Source of the DNA: Bacteroidales bacterium UBA1410
GTDB lineage: Bacteria > Bacteroidota > Bacteroidia > Bacteroidales > Dysgonomonadaceae
Direction: 5' to 3'
Assembly: GCA_002305015.1 (NCBI GenBank)
Contig: DBPW01000016.1
Span: forward strand, 1-57,395
DNA length: 57,395 bases
Both the position numbers and the translations under genes were made by a program. Positions 1 through 7,277 of this stretch are shown in pieces. Within the stretch, counting starts at the first letter, position 1; each line of letters opens with the position of its first letter. The notes below the pieces were generated by a model. That model was given only the letters and a program-made list of their open reading frames with translations, was not told the DNA's origin and ran no database searches.

Positions 1-103
1 TTTTATCGGACAACAGTGTTTTAAAATAGATTTTTGAGATGCTAGGACAAACTTTAATGAGAATAGACGTTTTGCATATAAAGATATTAGGGTTATTTAC
101 TTC

Positions 104-1291
104 ATGAAAAATCATTTCAAACTCTTGCTATTGATAGGAATCTTCGTCACGTTTACCTGTTGCACCGCTGGTAATAACAGCAAGAACGGCGGCACCGAGG
201 AGGTGAAGTGGAAGAAGATCAAGGATATTGTGATCTATGAGGATCCACAGTTTTACTCCTCGTTTCCGTCTGTTGTGAAGAACGGGAAAAACGATTTTAT
301 AGTCGCCTTTCGTCGTGCTCCGGACCGAAGAATATTCAGTGAATATGGAAACAACCATGTAGATCCTAACAGTTACCTGGTGATGGTACGTTCTAAAGAT
401 GGCGAAAACTGGAGCAAAGAGCCGCAACTCATCTATTCGCATCCTTTTGGCGGTTCACAGGATCCCTGTCTGTTGAGACTGAGTGACGGCACCCTACTCT
501 GCACCAGCTACACATGGGCCTTCTTAAGGCCCGACGGGGTTGAGAACCTGAAACAACCCGTCTTTAACATCGGAGGAGGAGTCATCTTCCTGGGGGGATA
601 CCTGGTGCGCTCAACTGATGGAGGAAAGAGGTGGGGAGAGCCAATCTATCCGCCTCACGTGGAAGATGAGATTTATCTGAGCGCCTTGGGAGAACCGCTT
701 CCCGCATACAATAGAGGGGCATTGTGCGAGGGGAAAAATGGCCGCATCTATTGGGTTGTTGCCGTGAATGACTCCATACCGGTAAAGAAGACATCCAATC
801 ACCTGCTTGTATCGGATGACAAGGGACTCACCTGGAGCTACTCGGGACTGGTGGCAAGCGACGACAATGCCTCCTTTAACGAGGCTTCCATCTATGAAAC
901 CCCAAAAGGTGATCTGGTGGCATTTCTAAGAACGGCCAATATGGATGATCAGGCTTGTATTGCCCGATCCAAAGATGGTGGAAAGACGTTCAGATGGGAG
1001 AAGATGGGCTTTCAGGGTCATCCCCTTAATGCACTCCGGCTTCCGGATGAGAGGGTATTGCTCACTTACGGCTATCGTCACAAACCATACGGGATACGGG
1101 CCAGAATACTTAACGCCGAATGTACCGACTATGCCACCGCACCGGAGATGATTTTGCGGGAGGATGGCGGAAATAGTGATATTGGATACACATGGCCTGT
1201 GCTGCTCGATGAAAAGAGGGTTCTGATTGTCTATTACTTCAACAAAGAGAACGGAACCCGGCATATTGCCGGAACGATATTGGGAAGATGA
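104..1291 (+). CDS. Sialidase-superfamily lipoprotein (BNR/Asp-box repeats)
   Basis: A 395-residue secreted protein that should fold as a six-bladed beta-propeller of the sialidase/neuraminidase superfamily. Four Asp-box motifs are visible: S97-KDGENW, S170-TDGGKRW, S237-DDKGLTW and S289-KDGGKTF. The first 20 residues are a hydrophobic signal ending in a CC pair, so Spase II lipidation and display on the outer membrane are likely, although the lipobox (FTCC) is weak. The FRRAP stretch near residue 69 resembles the start of the arginine-containing catalytic face, but I cannot assign the full Arg triad, so the substrate (sialic acid or another acidic sugar) is open. The gene uses many AGA/AGG arginine codons, unlike the housekeeping genes to the right. 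Its TGA overlaps the ATG of a broken RsgA-like frame (ATGA). Confidence 0.75.
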   Translation: MKNHFKLLLLIGIFVTFTCCTAGNNSKNGGTEEVKWKKIKDIVIYEDPQFYSSFPSVVKNGKNDFIVAFRRAPDRRIFSEYGNNHVDPNSYLVMVRSKDGENWSKEPQLIYSHPFGGSQDPCLLRLSDGTLLCTSYTWAFLRPDGVENLKQPVFNIGGGVIFLGGYLVRSTDGGKRWGEPIYPPHVEDEIYLSALGEPLPAYNRGALCEGKNGRIYWVVAVNDSIPVKKTSNHLLVSDDKGLTWSYSGLVASDDNASFNEASIYETPKGDLVAFLRTANMDDQACIARSKDGGKTFRWEKMGFQGHPLNALRLPDERVLLTYGYRHKPYGIRARILNAECTDYATAPEMILREDGGNSDIGYTWPVLLDEKRVLIVYYFNKENGTRHIAGTILGR

Positions 1292-1445
1292 GCAATTTAC
1301 AACCATATGGCTGGAACGAGGGACTGTTTCACCAAAAGCAACAGTCAACCTATAAAGAGTTTGCACACGTACGGGTGACAGTCACCCACAAGACATGTTG
1401 CCTAGCGGTCTTTATGAGAGTTAACTGAAACTCCGTCGCGAAGCG
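1288..1445 (+). pseudogene. N-terminal fragment of an RsgA-like ribosome-assembly GTPase (broken)
   Basis: An ATG overlapping the sialidase stop (ATGA) opens 46 codons beginning MSNLQPYGWNE, with RVTVTHK further on. This matches the opening of RsgA/EngC-type GTPases (a YGWNE-like start, then R-V-x-x-x-HK in the OB-fold). The frame stops at 1426-1428. In a neighbouring frame a short LKLRREA stretch (about 1425-1445) resembles the family's SGKLRxEA segment, so the gene looks frameshifted and then lost. No GTPase G-motifs follow. Recognition is by eye from a short stretch, so the family call is moderate. The remaining sequence to 1560 shows nothing coding. Confidence 0.45.
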
Positions 1446-1560
1446 GGACACTATACTGCAACCGCTCAAGAGAAACGGAACAGGGAGAAGTCACAATCGA
1501 AATTATTAAAGACGTATCAAGATAAATACGATATACGATAAACGATAACAAGTCCGGACA

Positions 1561-2061
1561 ATGACTAAATTTGAGCATATCCTGGAGAGTCACTACAAAT
1601 CGGAAATGATCTCCTATTTGAACAGTCATCCCGAGGATTTTGAGGAAGCAATTGAACTGGCTATTGCGGACAGACAACCCTATTCATGGAGAGCTGCATG
1701 GGTATTGAGGGGTTGCATGGAAAGGAACGACAGGCGGATCAAGGAGCACCTGGACAGGATAATTGATGCCATACCAGCCAAACGGGATGGTCATGCGAGG
1801 GAGTTGTTGATAATTGTTCAGCAGATGGAGCTGGAAGAGGATCAGGAGGGTAAAGTGTTTGACATCTGCATGAATATCTGGGAAAAGATAGGCTGCCAGC
1901 CCTCTGTCCGCTACAACGCGTTTAAGCTGATGTGCGAAATCGCAAAGAGACATCCCGATCTGACAAATGAGATAACATTCCTGACGGAATCGATCTATAC
2001 CGATTCCTTATCCCCCGGAGTAAAGCGGGGTGTCATGAGAATTGCAAACAGTCAGATGTAA
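1561..2061 (+). CDS. Helical-repeat (HEAT-like) hypothetical protein
   Basis: A 166-residue soluble, all-helical protein with no signal peptide. It shows repeating amphipathic helices of HEAT/armadillo flavour (AIELAIADRQPYSWRAAWVL, then IKEHLDRIIDAIP, then VRYNAFKLMCEIAKRHPDL) and a charged surface. Such proteins are usually protein-binding scaffolds; no catalytic motif is visible, and I do not recognise a specific family. The sequence ends about 330 bases before the next intact gene. AGG/AGA arginine codons dominate, as in the neighbouring sialidase gene, suggesting shared foreign origin. Start chosen at the ATG that opens the conserved-looking helical part; no clear ribosome binding site. 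Confidence 0.6.
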   Translation: MTKFEHILESHYKSEMISYLNSHPEDFEEAIELAIADRQPYSWRAAWVLRGCMERNDRRIKEHLDRIIDAIPAKRDGHARELLIIVQQMELEEDQEGKVFDICMNIWEKIGCQPSVRYNAFKLMCEIAKRHPDLTNEITFLTESIYTDSLSPGVKRGVMRIANSQM

Positions 2062-2107
2062 CGGGAAAAACTGTAATCACCTGGATGTTTCCGTATGGAT
2101 CGGCATG

Positions 2108-2269
2108 CTAGCGCCGGTTGGAGGAGACAGTTTTTGCTGCTTTCGGCCTCTTTCCATCTGCCACATTGATGGTGTACTTCCCAATGGCTACATATTGATA
2201 ACGCACTTCGATCACCTTCTTTCCGGAAGTTGAGAACTGATATCCTCCGCCGCTCTGGGAGCCGGCACC
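2108..2269 (-). pseudogene. Remnant tail of an Ig-like exported protein
   Basis: Reading leftward from 2269 there is an open stretch of 53 codons ending in TAG. Its residues run G-G-G-Y-Q-F-S-T-S-G-K-K-V-I-E-V-R-Y, then KYTINVADG, the alternating beta pattern of the last two strands of a bacterial Ig-like domain (Big_3 type: FDTSGxKxVxVxY...xTxTV). An in-frame TGA sits immediately upstream (2270-2272), and the bases before it continue only in other frames, so this looks like the eroded C-terminus of a larger secreted protein. No start codon. Alternative: chance open frame. Confidence 0.3.
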
Positions 2270-2392
2270 TCATTTGGGGAGGGCTACATTGAAGGAGGAA
2301 ATCCATCTGACAGTTCTGTTTTTCAGTTAACTCCTTCCGAAAACAGGCTGGTTTTGAATTGTAGAAATATACAAGCTCAATAAAAGAAAAAG

Positions 2393-2908
2393 ATGAATAG
2401 AAAACTGATCATTTCACTTTTTGGGGTAATGTTTCTATCCACGTACGGATGTGATGGTGATGTAACAACAAATGGAAAAGTTGAACTCTATCTGATTCAA
2501 AGTTATACAACAGTTGATAATTCATACCAAATAGTTGAATCAAGCGTAGTTACGGCAGAGATTCCGCTGATCGAATATGATGATATTCTATCGTACGACT
2601 CAAAAGAATGCATTTTTGAATTATCGGACAGGGCAATCAATTCCATCAAGGCACTTGAGACATCAGTATATGGGTTGGCATTTGCAATAAAAGCAAATGA
2701 TACATTGGTTTATACCGGATATTTTTGGCCTAGCTACTCTTCTGTCAGTTGTGACTGGGTTGTGGTCGATCCCAATATGACCGGTATTGGCAATACGATG
2801 CAAGTGAGTCTGGGTTATCCTGGGTTAATTCAAGGAAAGATTATTCAGGATAAGAGGAATGATAAAAGAATAGTTCAAATATTAAGAGAGGATAGAAAAC
2901 TTAAATAA
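2393..2908 (+). CDS. Small lipoprotein of unknown function
   Basis: A 171-residue protein with a clear Spase II signal: MNRKLIISLFGVMFLSTYGC, giving a lipidated Cys at residue 20. The mature part is rich in Thr, Val, Tyr and Asp with alternating hydrophobics, suggesting a beta-sandwich, and carries two further Cys. I do not recognise the family. It probably sits at the inner leaflet of the outer membrane or on the surface. It is the last gene of the left-hand accessory patch and runs head-on towards the tRNA-Leu pair, sharing a hairpin terminator with it. Codon use is more AT-rich than that of the sialidase-like gene, so the patch may be of mixed origin. Confidence 0.6.
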   Translation: MNRKLIISLFGVMFLSTYGCDGDVTTNGKVELYLIQSYTTVDNSYQIVESSVVTAEIPLIEYDDILSYDSKECIFELSDRAINSIKALETSVYGLAFAIKANDTLVYTGYFWPSYSSVSCDWVVVDPNMTGIGNTMQVSLGYPGLIQGKIIQDKRNDKRIVQILREDRKLK

Positions 2909-2928
2909 TTGCAGTTTGGGGAATAAAA

Positions 2929-2952
2929 AAACCACCAGCAATGTGGTGGTTT
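2929..2952 (-). terminator. Rho-independent terminator behind the tRNA-Leu pair
   Basis: A perfect 9-bp stem (AAACCACCA/TGGTGGTTT) with a 6-base loop. On the minus strand it is followed by a run of seven T, five bases after the tRNA-Leu(GAG) 3' end, so it should end the tRNA transcript. It could also serve the lipoprotein gene converging from the left. Confidence 0.8.
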
Positions 2953-2956
2953 ATAG

Positions 2957-3040
2957 TGCGCAGGATGAGACTCGAACTCACACGCCGGAACCGGCACTAC
3001 CCCCTCAAAGTAGCGTGTATACCAATTTCACCACCTGCGC
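2957..3040 (-). tRNA. tRNA-Leu, anticodon GAG
   Basis: An 84-base cloverleaf: acceptor GCGCAGG pairs with CCTGCGC, discriminator A, D-arm with AAATTGGTA, anticodon stem CTACT/GGTAG with loop TTGAGGG (anticodon GAG, reads CUU/CUC), a long variable arm as expected for tRNA-Leu, and T-loop TTCGAGT. CCA is not encoded. It is 13 bases downstream of a second tRNA-Leu and cotranscribed with it. Confidence 0.95.
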
Positions 3041-3053
3041 AAGTATGGTGAAG

Positions 3054-3137
3054 TGCCCAGAACAGGACTCGAACCTGCACGTCGTAACCGACACTAGTCC
3101 CTGAAACTAGCGCGTCTACCAATTCCGCCATCCGGGC
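3054..3137 (-). tRNA. tRNA-Leu, anticodon CAG
   Basis: An 84-base cloverleaf: acceptor GCCCGGA pairs with TCTGGGC (one G-T pair), discriminator A, anticodon stem CTAGT/ACTAG with loop TTCAGGG (anticodon CAG, reads CUG), long variable arm, T-loop TTCGAGT. CCA is not encoded. First gene of a two-tRNA transcript. Confidence 0.95.
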
Positions 3138-3199
3138 GCAACCACATTTTTATTTAATCGAAAAAACGAACAACCGTTGTTGTCGTGTTTTTATGCATG

Positions 3200-3230
3200 C
3201 AAAGTTAGGTAATTTTAGAACCTCCACAAA
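3200..3230 (-). promoter_or_regulatory. Promoter of the tRNA-Leu pair
   Basis: On the minus strand TTTG (3230-3227), exactly 19 bases, then TAACTTTG (3207-3200): a full match to the Bacteroidota primary-sigma consensus (TTTG, N19-21, TAnnTTTG). Transcription would begin near 3193, about 55 bases before tRNA-Leu(CAG). Confidence 0.75.
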
Positions 3231-3276
3231 CATTTTCGGACCTTTTTTGATAAAAATCGTCCCAAAGAAAATCCGA

Positions 3277-3939
3277 TTACCAGTCGATGGGAGTTTTGCC
3301 GTGCGCAATTAAATAGGCATTCGTTTTGCTGAAATGCTTATTTCCGAAGAATCCTCGATGGGCAGAGAGAGGCGAAGGGTGAGGAGATTTTAGAATGAGA
3401 TGCCTATTCGGATCGATATTTTCACCTTTTCGCTGTGCGTATGCCCCCCAAAGGAGAAATACCAGGTGTTCGCGCTCGTTTGCCAAATGTGCTATCACGG
3501 CATCGGTAAATTCTTCCCACCCTTTTCCCTGATGCGAACATGCCCGATGTGCCTGAACCGTAAGAATGGCATTCAGGAGAAACACACCTTGATTGCACCA
3601 ACGTTGCAGATTGCCCGATGTAGGGATGGGTTTCCCCAGATCGTTATGGATCTCTTTGTAAATGTTGAGCAACGAAGGCGGAATATCCACCCCATCGTTC
3701 ACCGAAAAGCATAAACCGTGAGCCTGACCCGGTTCGTGATACGGGTCTTGCCCAACAATAACTACTTTCACTTTATCAAACGGACATTGATTGAAAGCAT
3801 TGAAAATAAGTTTTGCCGGGGGATAAACGGTTTTTGTGGCATATTCATTACGAACAAAATCGGTCACATGCTTGAAATAAGGCTTTTCAAATTCGTTTTT
3901 TAGGCATTCCTTCCAGCTTTGTTCAATTACTACGTCCAT
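3277..3939 (-). CDS. ung: Uracil-DNA glycosylase
   Basis: Family 1 uracil-DNA glycosylase: removes uracil from DNA by hydrolysing the N-glycosidic bond, starting base-excision repair. All signature pieces are present in a 220-residue protein of normal length: water-activating loop G63-Q-D-P-Y-H68 (Asp65 catalytic), AHGLCFSV, LLWGAYAQ and the C-terminal HPSPLSAHRGFFG minor-groove loop containing the catalytic His. Cytosolic. It is a stand-alone gene leftward of the tRNA-Leu promoter. The 350-bp upstream gap holds T-rich direct repeats (TTTTCTCTTTTTTTA twice, about 3990-4025) and a dispersed 11-bp-period repeat. No odd features in the protein. Confidence 0.97.
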   Translation of the reverse strand: MDVVIEQSWKECLKNEFEKPYFKHVTDFVRNEYATKTVYPPAKLIFNAFNQCPFDKVKVVIVGQDPYHEPGQAHGLCFSVNDGVDIPPSLLNIYKEIHNDLGKPIPTSGNLQRWCNQGVFLLNAILTVQAHRACSHQGKGWEEFTDAVIAHLANEREHLVFLLWGAYAQRKGENIDPNRHLILKSPHPSPLSAHRGFFGNKHFSKTNAYLIAHGKTPIDW

Positions 3940-4079
3940 CTTTTTTCTTTTTAGTCCACTAAATTATAAAAAAACACCCACTTTTCGTGCTTTTCTCTTT
4001 TTTTACCTTCTTTTCTCTTTTTTTAATGCATTCAAATCTAAAGATGCAATTTATCATAAAAACAGGTTCTCCACCTTGC

Positions 4080-4230
4080 TCGCACCAAGGCCGTACCAAG
4101 GTTGCACCATCCTCGCTCCAAGTCCGCTCCTCGATTTTACATTTTTTGAGGTAAAAACGCAGGTTGTTTTTACCTCAAACACACAAAATCCGATGGTTTT
4201 CTCCCTGCTTAGAGGCAAGCATGATGCAAA
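4080..4230 (+). repeat. Dispersed 11-bp-period element, copy 1
   Basis: Five consecutive 11-base units (4080-4134): TCGCACCAAGG, CCGTACCAAGG, TTGCACCATCC, TCGCTCCAAGT, CCGCTCCTCGA. After a spacer containing a strong hairpin comes a tail, AATCCGATGGTTTTCTCCCT then GCTTAGAGGCAAGC (4188-4220). The same units and tail recur at about 17.9-18.1 kb (opposite strand) and 43.7-44.0 kb. It lies between ung and asnA and is not convincingly coding. Confidence 0.8.
4145..4179. other. Strong stem-loop inside repeat copy 1
   Basis: Perfect 14-bp inverted repeat TTTGAGGTAAAAAC / GTTTTTACCTCAAA with a 7-base loop. It is about 115 bases downstream of the asnA stop, but no T-run follows on the asnA strand, so its job as terminator is unsure. 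Not seen in repeat copies 2 and 3. Confidence 0.6.
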
Positions 4231-4294
4231 CGTTATCCCTTTATGCTACGGTTGTGAAGGTATTATTTAACAATTTTTTAACATGGAGAGGGGG

Positions 4295-5332
4295 TTAAAT
4301 CAGAAAAATCCCACTTTCTTTTGCTTCTTGCCGCATTTCTTTAGGCCATAGACTGGCCTGAATTTCGCCGATATGTGCTTTACGCAAATAATACATACAT
4401 AAACGCGATTGCCCTATCCCCCCGCCGATGGTTTGTGGTAATTCGCCGTTTAATAATCGCCGATGAAAATACAACGACAATCGATTTTCTTGGTTTTTGG
4501 CCTTCAACTGTTGTTTTAAGGATTCGGAATTTACACGAATTCCCATCGATGAGAGTTCCATTGCGTGTTGCAAAACCGGATTCCAAAGCAACAAATCGCC
4601 GTTTAAACCCCGATAGCCTTCTTCGTTCAAGGTAATCCAGTCGTCGTAATCCGGAGCCCGTCCATCGTGTGGCTCACCGTTCGACAAATCTGCACCAATG
4701 CCAATAATAAATACGGCTCCATACTCTTTGGTAATGGCGTCTTCGCGTTCTTTTGCATCTTTATCGGGATACATTTGCAGCAATTCTTCGGCATGGATAA
4801 ATTTGATTTCGCGGGGTAATTGGGGTTTTATTTCCGGAAAAAGTTCAAAAACCATATATTCGGTGCGCAGCATGGCTGCATAAATGCGGCAAACTACCTG
4901 TTTGAGAAAAGCAATATTGCGGTCTTTTTCGTTGATTACCAATTCCCAATCCCATTGATCCACATAAAGCGAATGCAGATTATCCAGCTCTTCGTCGGCA
5001 CGAATGGCATTCATATCGGTATAAATGCCGAATCCTTCCTCAATTTTATATTCGGCAAGAATCAGCCGTTTCCATTTGGCAAGCGAATGAACGATTTCGG
5101 CCTTTTTGTCGTCCATATCTTTAATGGGAAAACTCACGGGCCGTTCGGTACCGTTGAGATCGTCATTTATTCCTGTGCCGCATTCCACAAACAACGGTGC
5201 AGTCACCCTTCGCAAACGTAATTCCGATGAAAGATTCTGCTGGAAAAAATCTTTAATGTTTTTTATTCCCAGTTCCGTTTGATTGAGATTCAAAATCGGT
5301 TTATAACCTTCCGGTATGAGTAGTTTTGACAT
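4295..5332 (-). CDS. asnA: Aspartate-ammonia ligase (asparagine synthetase A)
   Basis: Makes asparagine from aspartate, ammonia and ATP (AMP-forming), an enzyme built on a class II aminoacyl-tRNA-synthetase-like fold. The 345-residue protein shows the family's opening (YKPxLNLxQTE), LRLRRVTAPLFVE, the GINDDLNGTERPVSFP segment, DQWDWE, FIIGIGADLSNGEPHDGRAPDYDDW and the C-terminal GGGIGQSRLCMYYLRKAHIGEIQ active-site block. Length and order are normal. It stands alone, with its own very clear promoter and a start codon about 40 bases downstream of the predicted transcription start. Being ammonia-dependent, it fits an organism with two glutamate dehydrogenases and ample ammonia. Confidence 0.97.
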   Translation of the reverse strand: MSKLLIPEGYKPILNLNQTELGIKNIKDFFQQNLSSELRLRRVTAPLFVECGTGINDDLNGTERPVSFPIKDMDDKKAEIVHSLAKWKRLILAEYKIEEGFGIYTDMNAIRADEELDNLHSLYVDQWDWELVINEKDRNIAFLKQVVCRIYAAMLRTEYMVFELFPEIKPQLPREIKFIHAEELLQMYPDKDAKEREDAITKEYGAVFIIGIGADLSNGEPHDGRAPDYDDWITLNEEGYRGLNGDLLLWNPVLQHAMELSSMGIRVNSESLKQQLKAKNQENRLSLYFHRRLLNGELPQTIGGGIGQSRLCMYYLRKAHIGEIQASLWPKEMRQEAKESGIFLI

Positions 5333-5380
5333 AATTCCTTTACACTTATTTACTTTTCTCTAAAAATCAAATAGAAACAA

Positions 5381-5411
5381 CAAAGATACATTAATTTCTC
5401 ATTTTGTCAAA
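5381..5411 (-). promoter_or_regulatory. asnA promoter
   Basis: Minus-strand TTTG (5411-5408), 19 bases, TATCTTTG (5388-5381): perfect match to the Bacteroidota consensus. Predicted transcription start near 5374. Confidence 0.75.
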
Positions 5412-5458
5412 ATATTCTTATTATTAATTTCAAAATGATTAAATAAAATAAAAAACTA

Positions 5459-5492
5459 TTTCATATACGTATTAAGCGAGATACGTATGAAA
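5459..5492 (-). terminator. Probable terminator of pyrK-pyrD
   Basis: Inverted repeat TTTCAT(AT)ACGTAT / ATACGTATGAAA around an 8-base loop, 15 bases past the pyrD stop. On the minus strand it is followed by a T-rich stretch (AGTTTTTTATTTTATTT). The stem is AT-rich, so strength is uncertain. Confidence 0.45.
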
Positions 5493-5507
5493 ATAAAGAA
5501 AATCGAG

Positions 5508-6419
5508 TTATATTTCGAGTTTCCCGATGAGTTCGGAAACCGTACGTAGGTTGTGCCGGCTCAAATAGTTTTCGATACCCTCCACAACTTGTATCGAAAC
5601 CGTGGGATCAATAAAGTTATAGGTGCCTATTTGAACGGCCGTTGCGCCGGCCAGCATGAATTCTACGGCATCTTTCCAGGTTGAGATGCCGCCCATGCCG
5701 ATGACAGGGATGTTAACGGCATGATACACTTGCCATACCATGCGTAAGGCGATGGGTTTGATGCAAGGTCCCGACAATCCGCCGGTTATGGTAGAAAGAA
5801 GGGGCTTTCGCGATTCGGCATCGATTGCCATTCCCAAAAACGTATTGACGAGCGAAACGGCATCGGCCCCTTCGGCTTCTACCGCCTTGGCTATTTCGGT
5901 AATATCGGTAACGTTGGGAGATAGTTTTACGATGAGTGTTTTAGGGTACACCTTGCGCACCGCTTGGGTTACCCGGGCAGCCGAAGCGGCTGATGTACCA
6001 AAAGCCATTCCTCCTTCCTTCACATTCGGACACGAGATATTGAGTTCGATGGCCGGAATCTTTTCGAGATCGATGAGTTTTGCGGCACATGCGGCATAAT
6101 CTTCTATGGTCGAACCGGAAACATTAACAATAATAGCCGTGTCATAATGCTTTATTTCGGGGTAAATATGTGTCACAAAGTAATCTACTCCTTTGTTTTG
6201 TAATCCCACGGCGTTTAACATTCCCGATGCCGTTTCTGCCATACGCGGATAATCGTTTCCTTCGCGCGGTTCTAAGGTAGTGCCTTTAACGAAAATACCG
6301 CCCAAGCGATTCAAATCCATAAAATCGGCATATTCTCTGCCGTATCCGAATGTTCCCGAAGCTGTTGTGACGGGATTTTTAAGTTCCAGATTCCCTATGG
6401 TTACTTTCAATCGATCCAT
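5508..6419 (-). CDS. pyrD: Dihydroorotate dehydrogenase B, catalytic subunit
   Basis: FMN enzyme oxidising dihydroorotate to orotate in pyrimidine synthesis. The 303 residues form the TIM barrel of class 1B DHODs: KNPVTTASGTFGYG near the start, NISCPNVKEGG with the catalytic Cys (class 1 hallmark), IVKLSPNVTDI, GGLSGPCIKPIALR, and VIGMGGISTW plus AVQIGTYNF phosphate-binding segments. The start ATG (6417-6419) lies inside the last codons of pyrK (13-base overlap), so the two are translationally coupled and form the PyrD2K2 heterotetramer that passes electrons to NAD+. Cytosolic. Confidence 0.96.
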   Translation of the reverse strand: MDRLKVTIGNLELKNPVTTASGTFGYGREYADFMDLNRLGGIFVKGTTLEPREGNDYPRMAETASGMLNAVGLQNKGVDYFVTHIYPEIKHYDTAIIVNVSGSTIEDYAACAAKLIDLEKIPAIELNISCPNVKEGGMAFGTSAASAARVTQAVRKVYPKTLIVKLSPNVTDITEIAKAVEAEGADAVSLVNTFLGMAIDAESRKPLLSTITGGLSGPCIKPIALRMVWQVYHAVNIPVIGMGGISTWKDAVEFMLAGATAVQIGTYNFIDPTVSIQVVEGIENYLSRHNLRTVSELIGKLEI

Positions 6420-7186
6420 GTGAGTTCTTTTATATTAAAAACAGGGCCTTCGGTACACGTGCAAACATTTCCGTTTTTCGTTTTTTCGGTGCAACACAAA
6501 CAAGCACCAAACCCGCAAGCCATGAGGTTTTCGAGTGATACTTCGCATGCTATGCCGTTTTCGTGTGCGTATCTTGCAACCGCCATCATCATGGGTTGGG
6601 GTCCGCATGTGTAAATAAAATCGTATTTCTTTTTTTGCAGCACAGAATGATGCGTTACCGGTCCTTTTTCACCTTTGGTTCCGTCTTCGGTAGTGCAATA
6701 AACGGTTCCGTATTTTTCGAACTCGTTGAGTTGCAAGAGATCATTTCCCGAACGTCCGCCCAACAAAAAATCGGGAGAAAATCCGCTTTCTTTTAATACC
6801 CTTCCCAAAAAAAGCAAAGGTGCAGTACCTACGCCACCACCAATCAACACCGTTTTTGTTTCCGTATCGTCCGGTATGGAGAAGGATTTTCCGAGCGGAA
6901 AGATCATATTCAGCAAACTGCCTTCTTTCTTTGCACAAATCTTTTGGGTTCCTTCACCGATTTTTTGCACAAGCAACCACATTTCGTTTGCTTTTTCGTC
7001 AACGAAATGGATAGAGATGGGTCTTCTCAGAAATGTGGAAGGCGAATCTTCCACGCGAATCTGTACAAACTGTCCGGGGTACATAGGGGGGAGTTTTTCG
7101 CCTGTTGATGGCGAAACCTTGAGCAAATGATTCCGAGAATTCAATTGTTCATTGGAACGAACAACAAAATCGAGCATTTTTTTCAT
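6407..7186 (-). CDS. pyrK: Dihydroorotate dehydrogenase B, electron-transfer subunit
   Basis: FAD/[2Fe-2S] subunit moving electrons from PyrD's FMN to NAD+. Visible: FAD-binding barrel with FVQIRV and TFLRRPISIH, the NAD-binding half with LIGGGVGTAPLLFLG, the CGPQPMM segment, and a C-terminal cluster of four Cys (C-x4-C-x2-C ... C in CGFGACLCC and NVCTC) that ligates the [2Fe-2S] centre. The open frame extends 13 codons further to 7225, but I prefer the ATG at 7186 (MKKMLDF), which matches the family start and follows a TACCTTTG -7 element (7262-7255). The product is then 259 residues, normal for PyrK. Confidence 0.95.
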   Translation of the reverse strand: MKKMLDFVVRSNEQLNSRNHLLKVSPSTGEKLPPMYPGQFVQIRVEDSPSTFLRRPISIHFVDEKANEMWLLVQKIGEGTQKICAKKEGSLLNMIFPLGKSFSIPDDTETKTVLIGGGVGTAPLLFLGRVLKESGFSPDFLLGGRSGNDLLQLNEFEKYGTVYCTTEDGTKGEKGPVTHHSVLQKKKYDFIYTCGPQPMMMAVARYAHENGIACEVSLENLMACGFGACLCCTEKTKNGNVCTCTEGPVFNIKELTWID

Positions 7187-7277
7187 TTCGAATGCGAAAA
7201 GTATAAAATTGGACAACGGGTGCACCGATGCACTACGATCGACGATAATTTTGGCAAAGGTACAAAAAAGAAAACGT

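Noticed and set aside
1402..1677. 91-codon minus-strand frame across the sialidase-downstream gap
   Set aside because: It overlaps the start of the helical-repeat gene and the RsgA-like fragment in antisense, with no recognisable domain.
3980..4025. T-rich direct repeats upstream of ung, considered as a CRISPR or regulatory array
   Set aside because: Only two imperfect copies of a low-complexity TTTTCTCTTTTTTTA word with a 20-base period; no spacers.
4076..4270. 64-codon frame between ung and asnA
   Set aside because: It lies entirely on repeat copy 1 and its hairpin; copies 2 and 3 do not preserve the frame.
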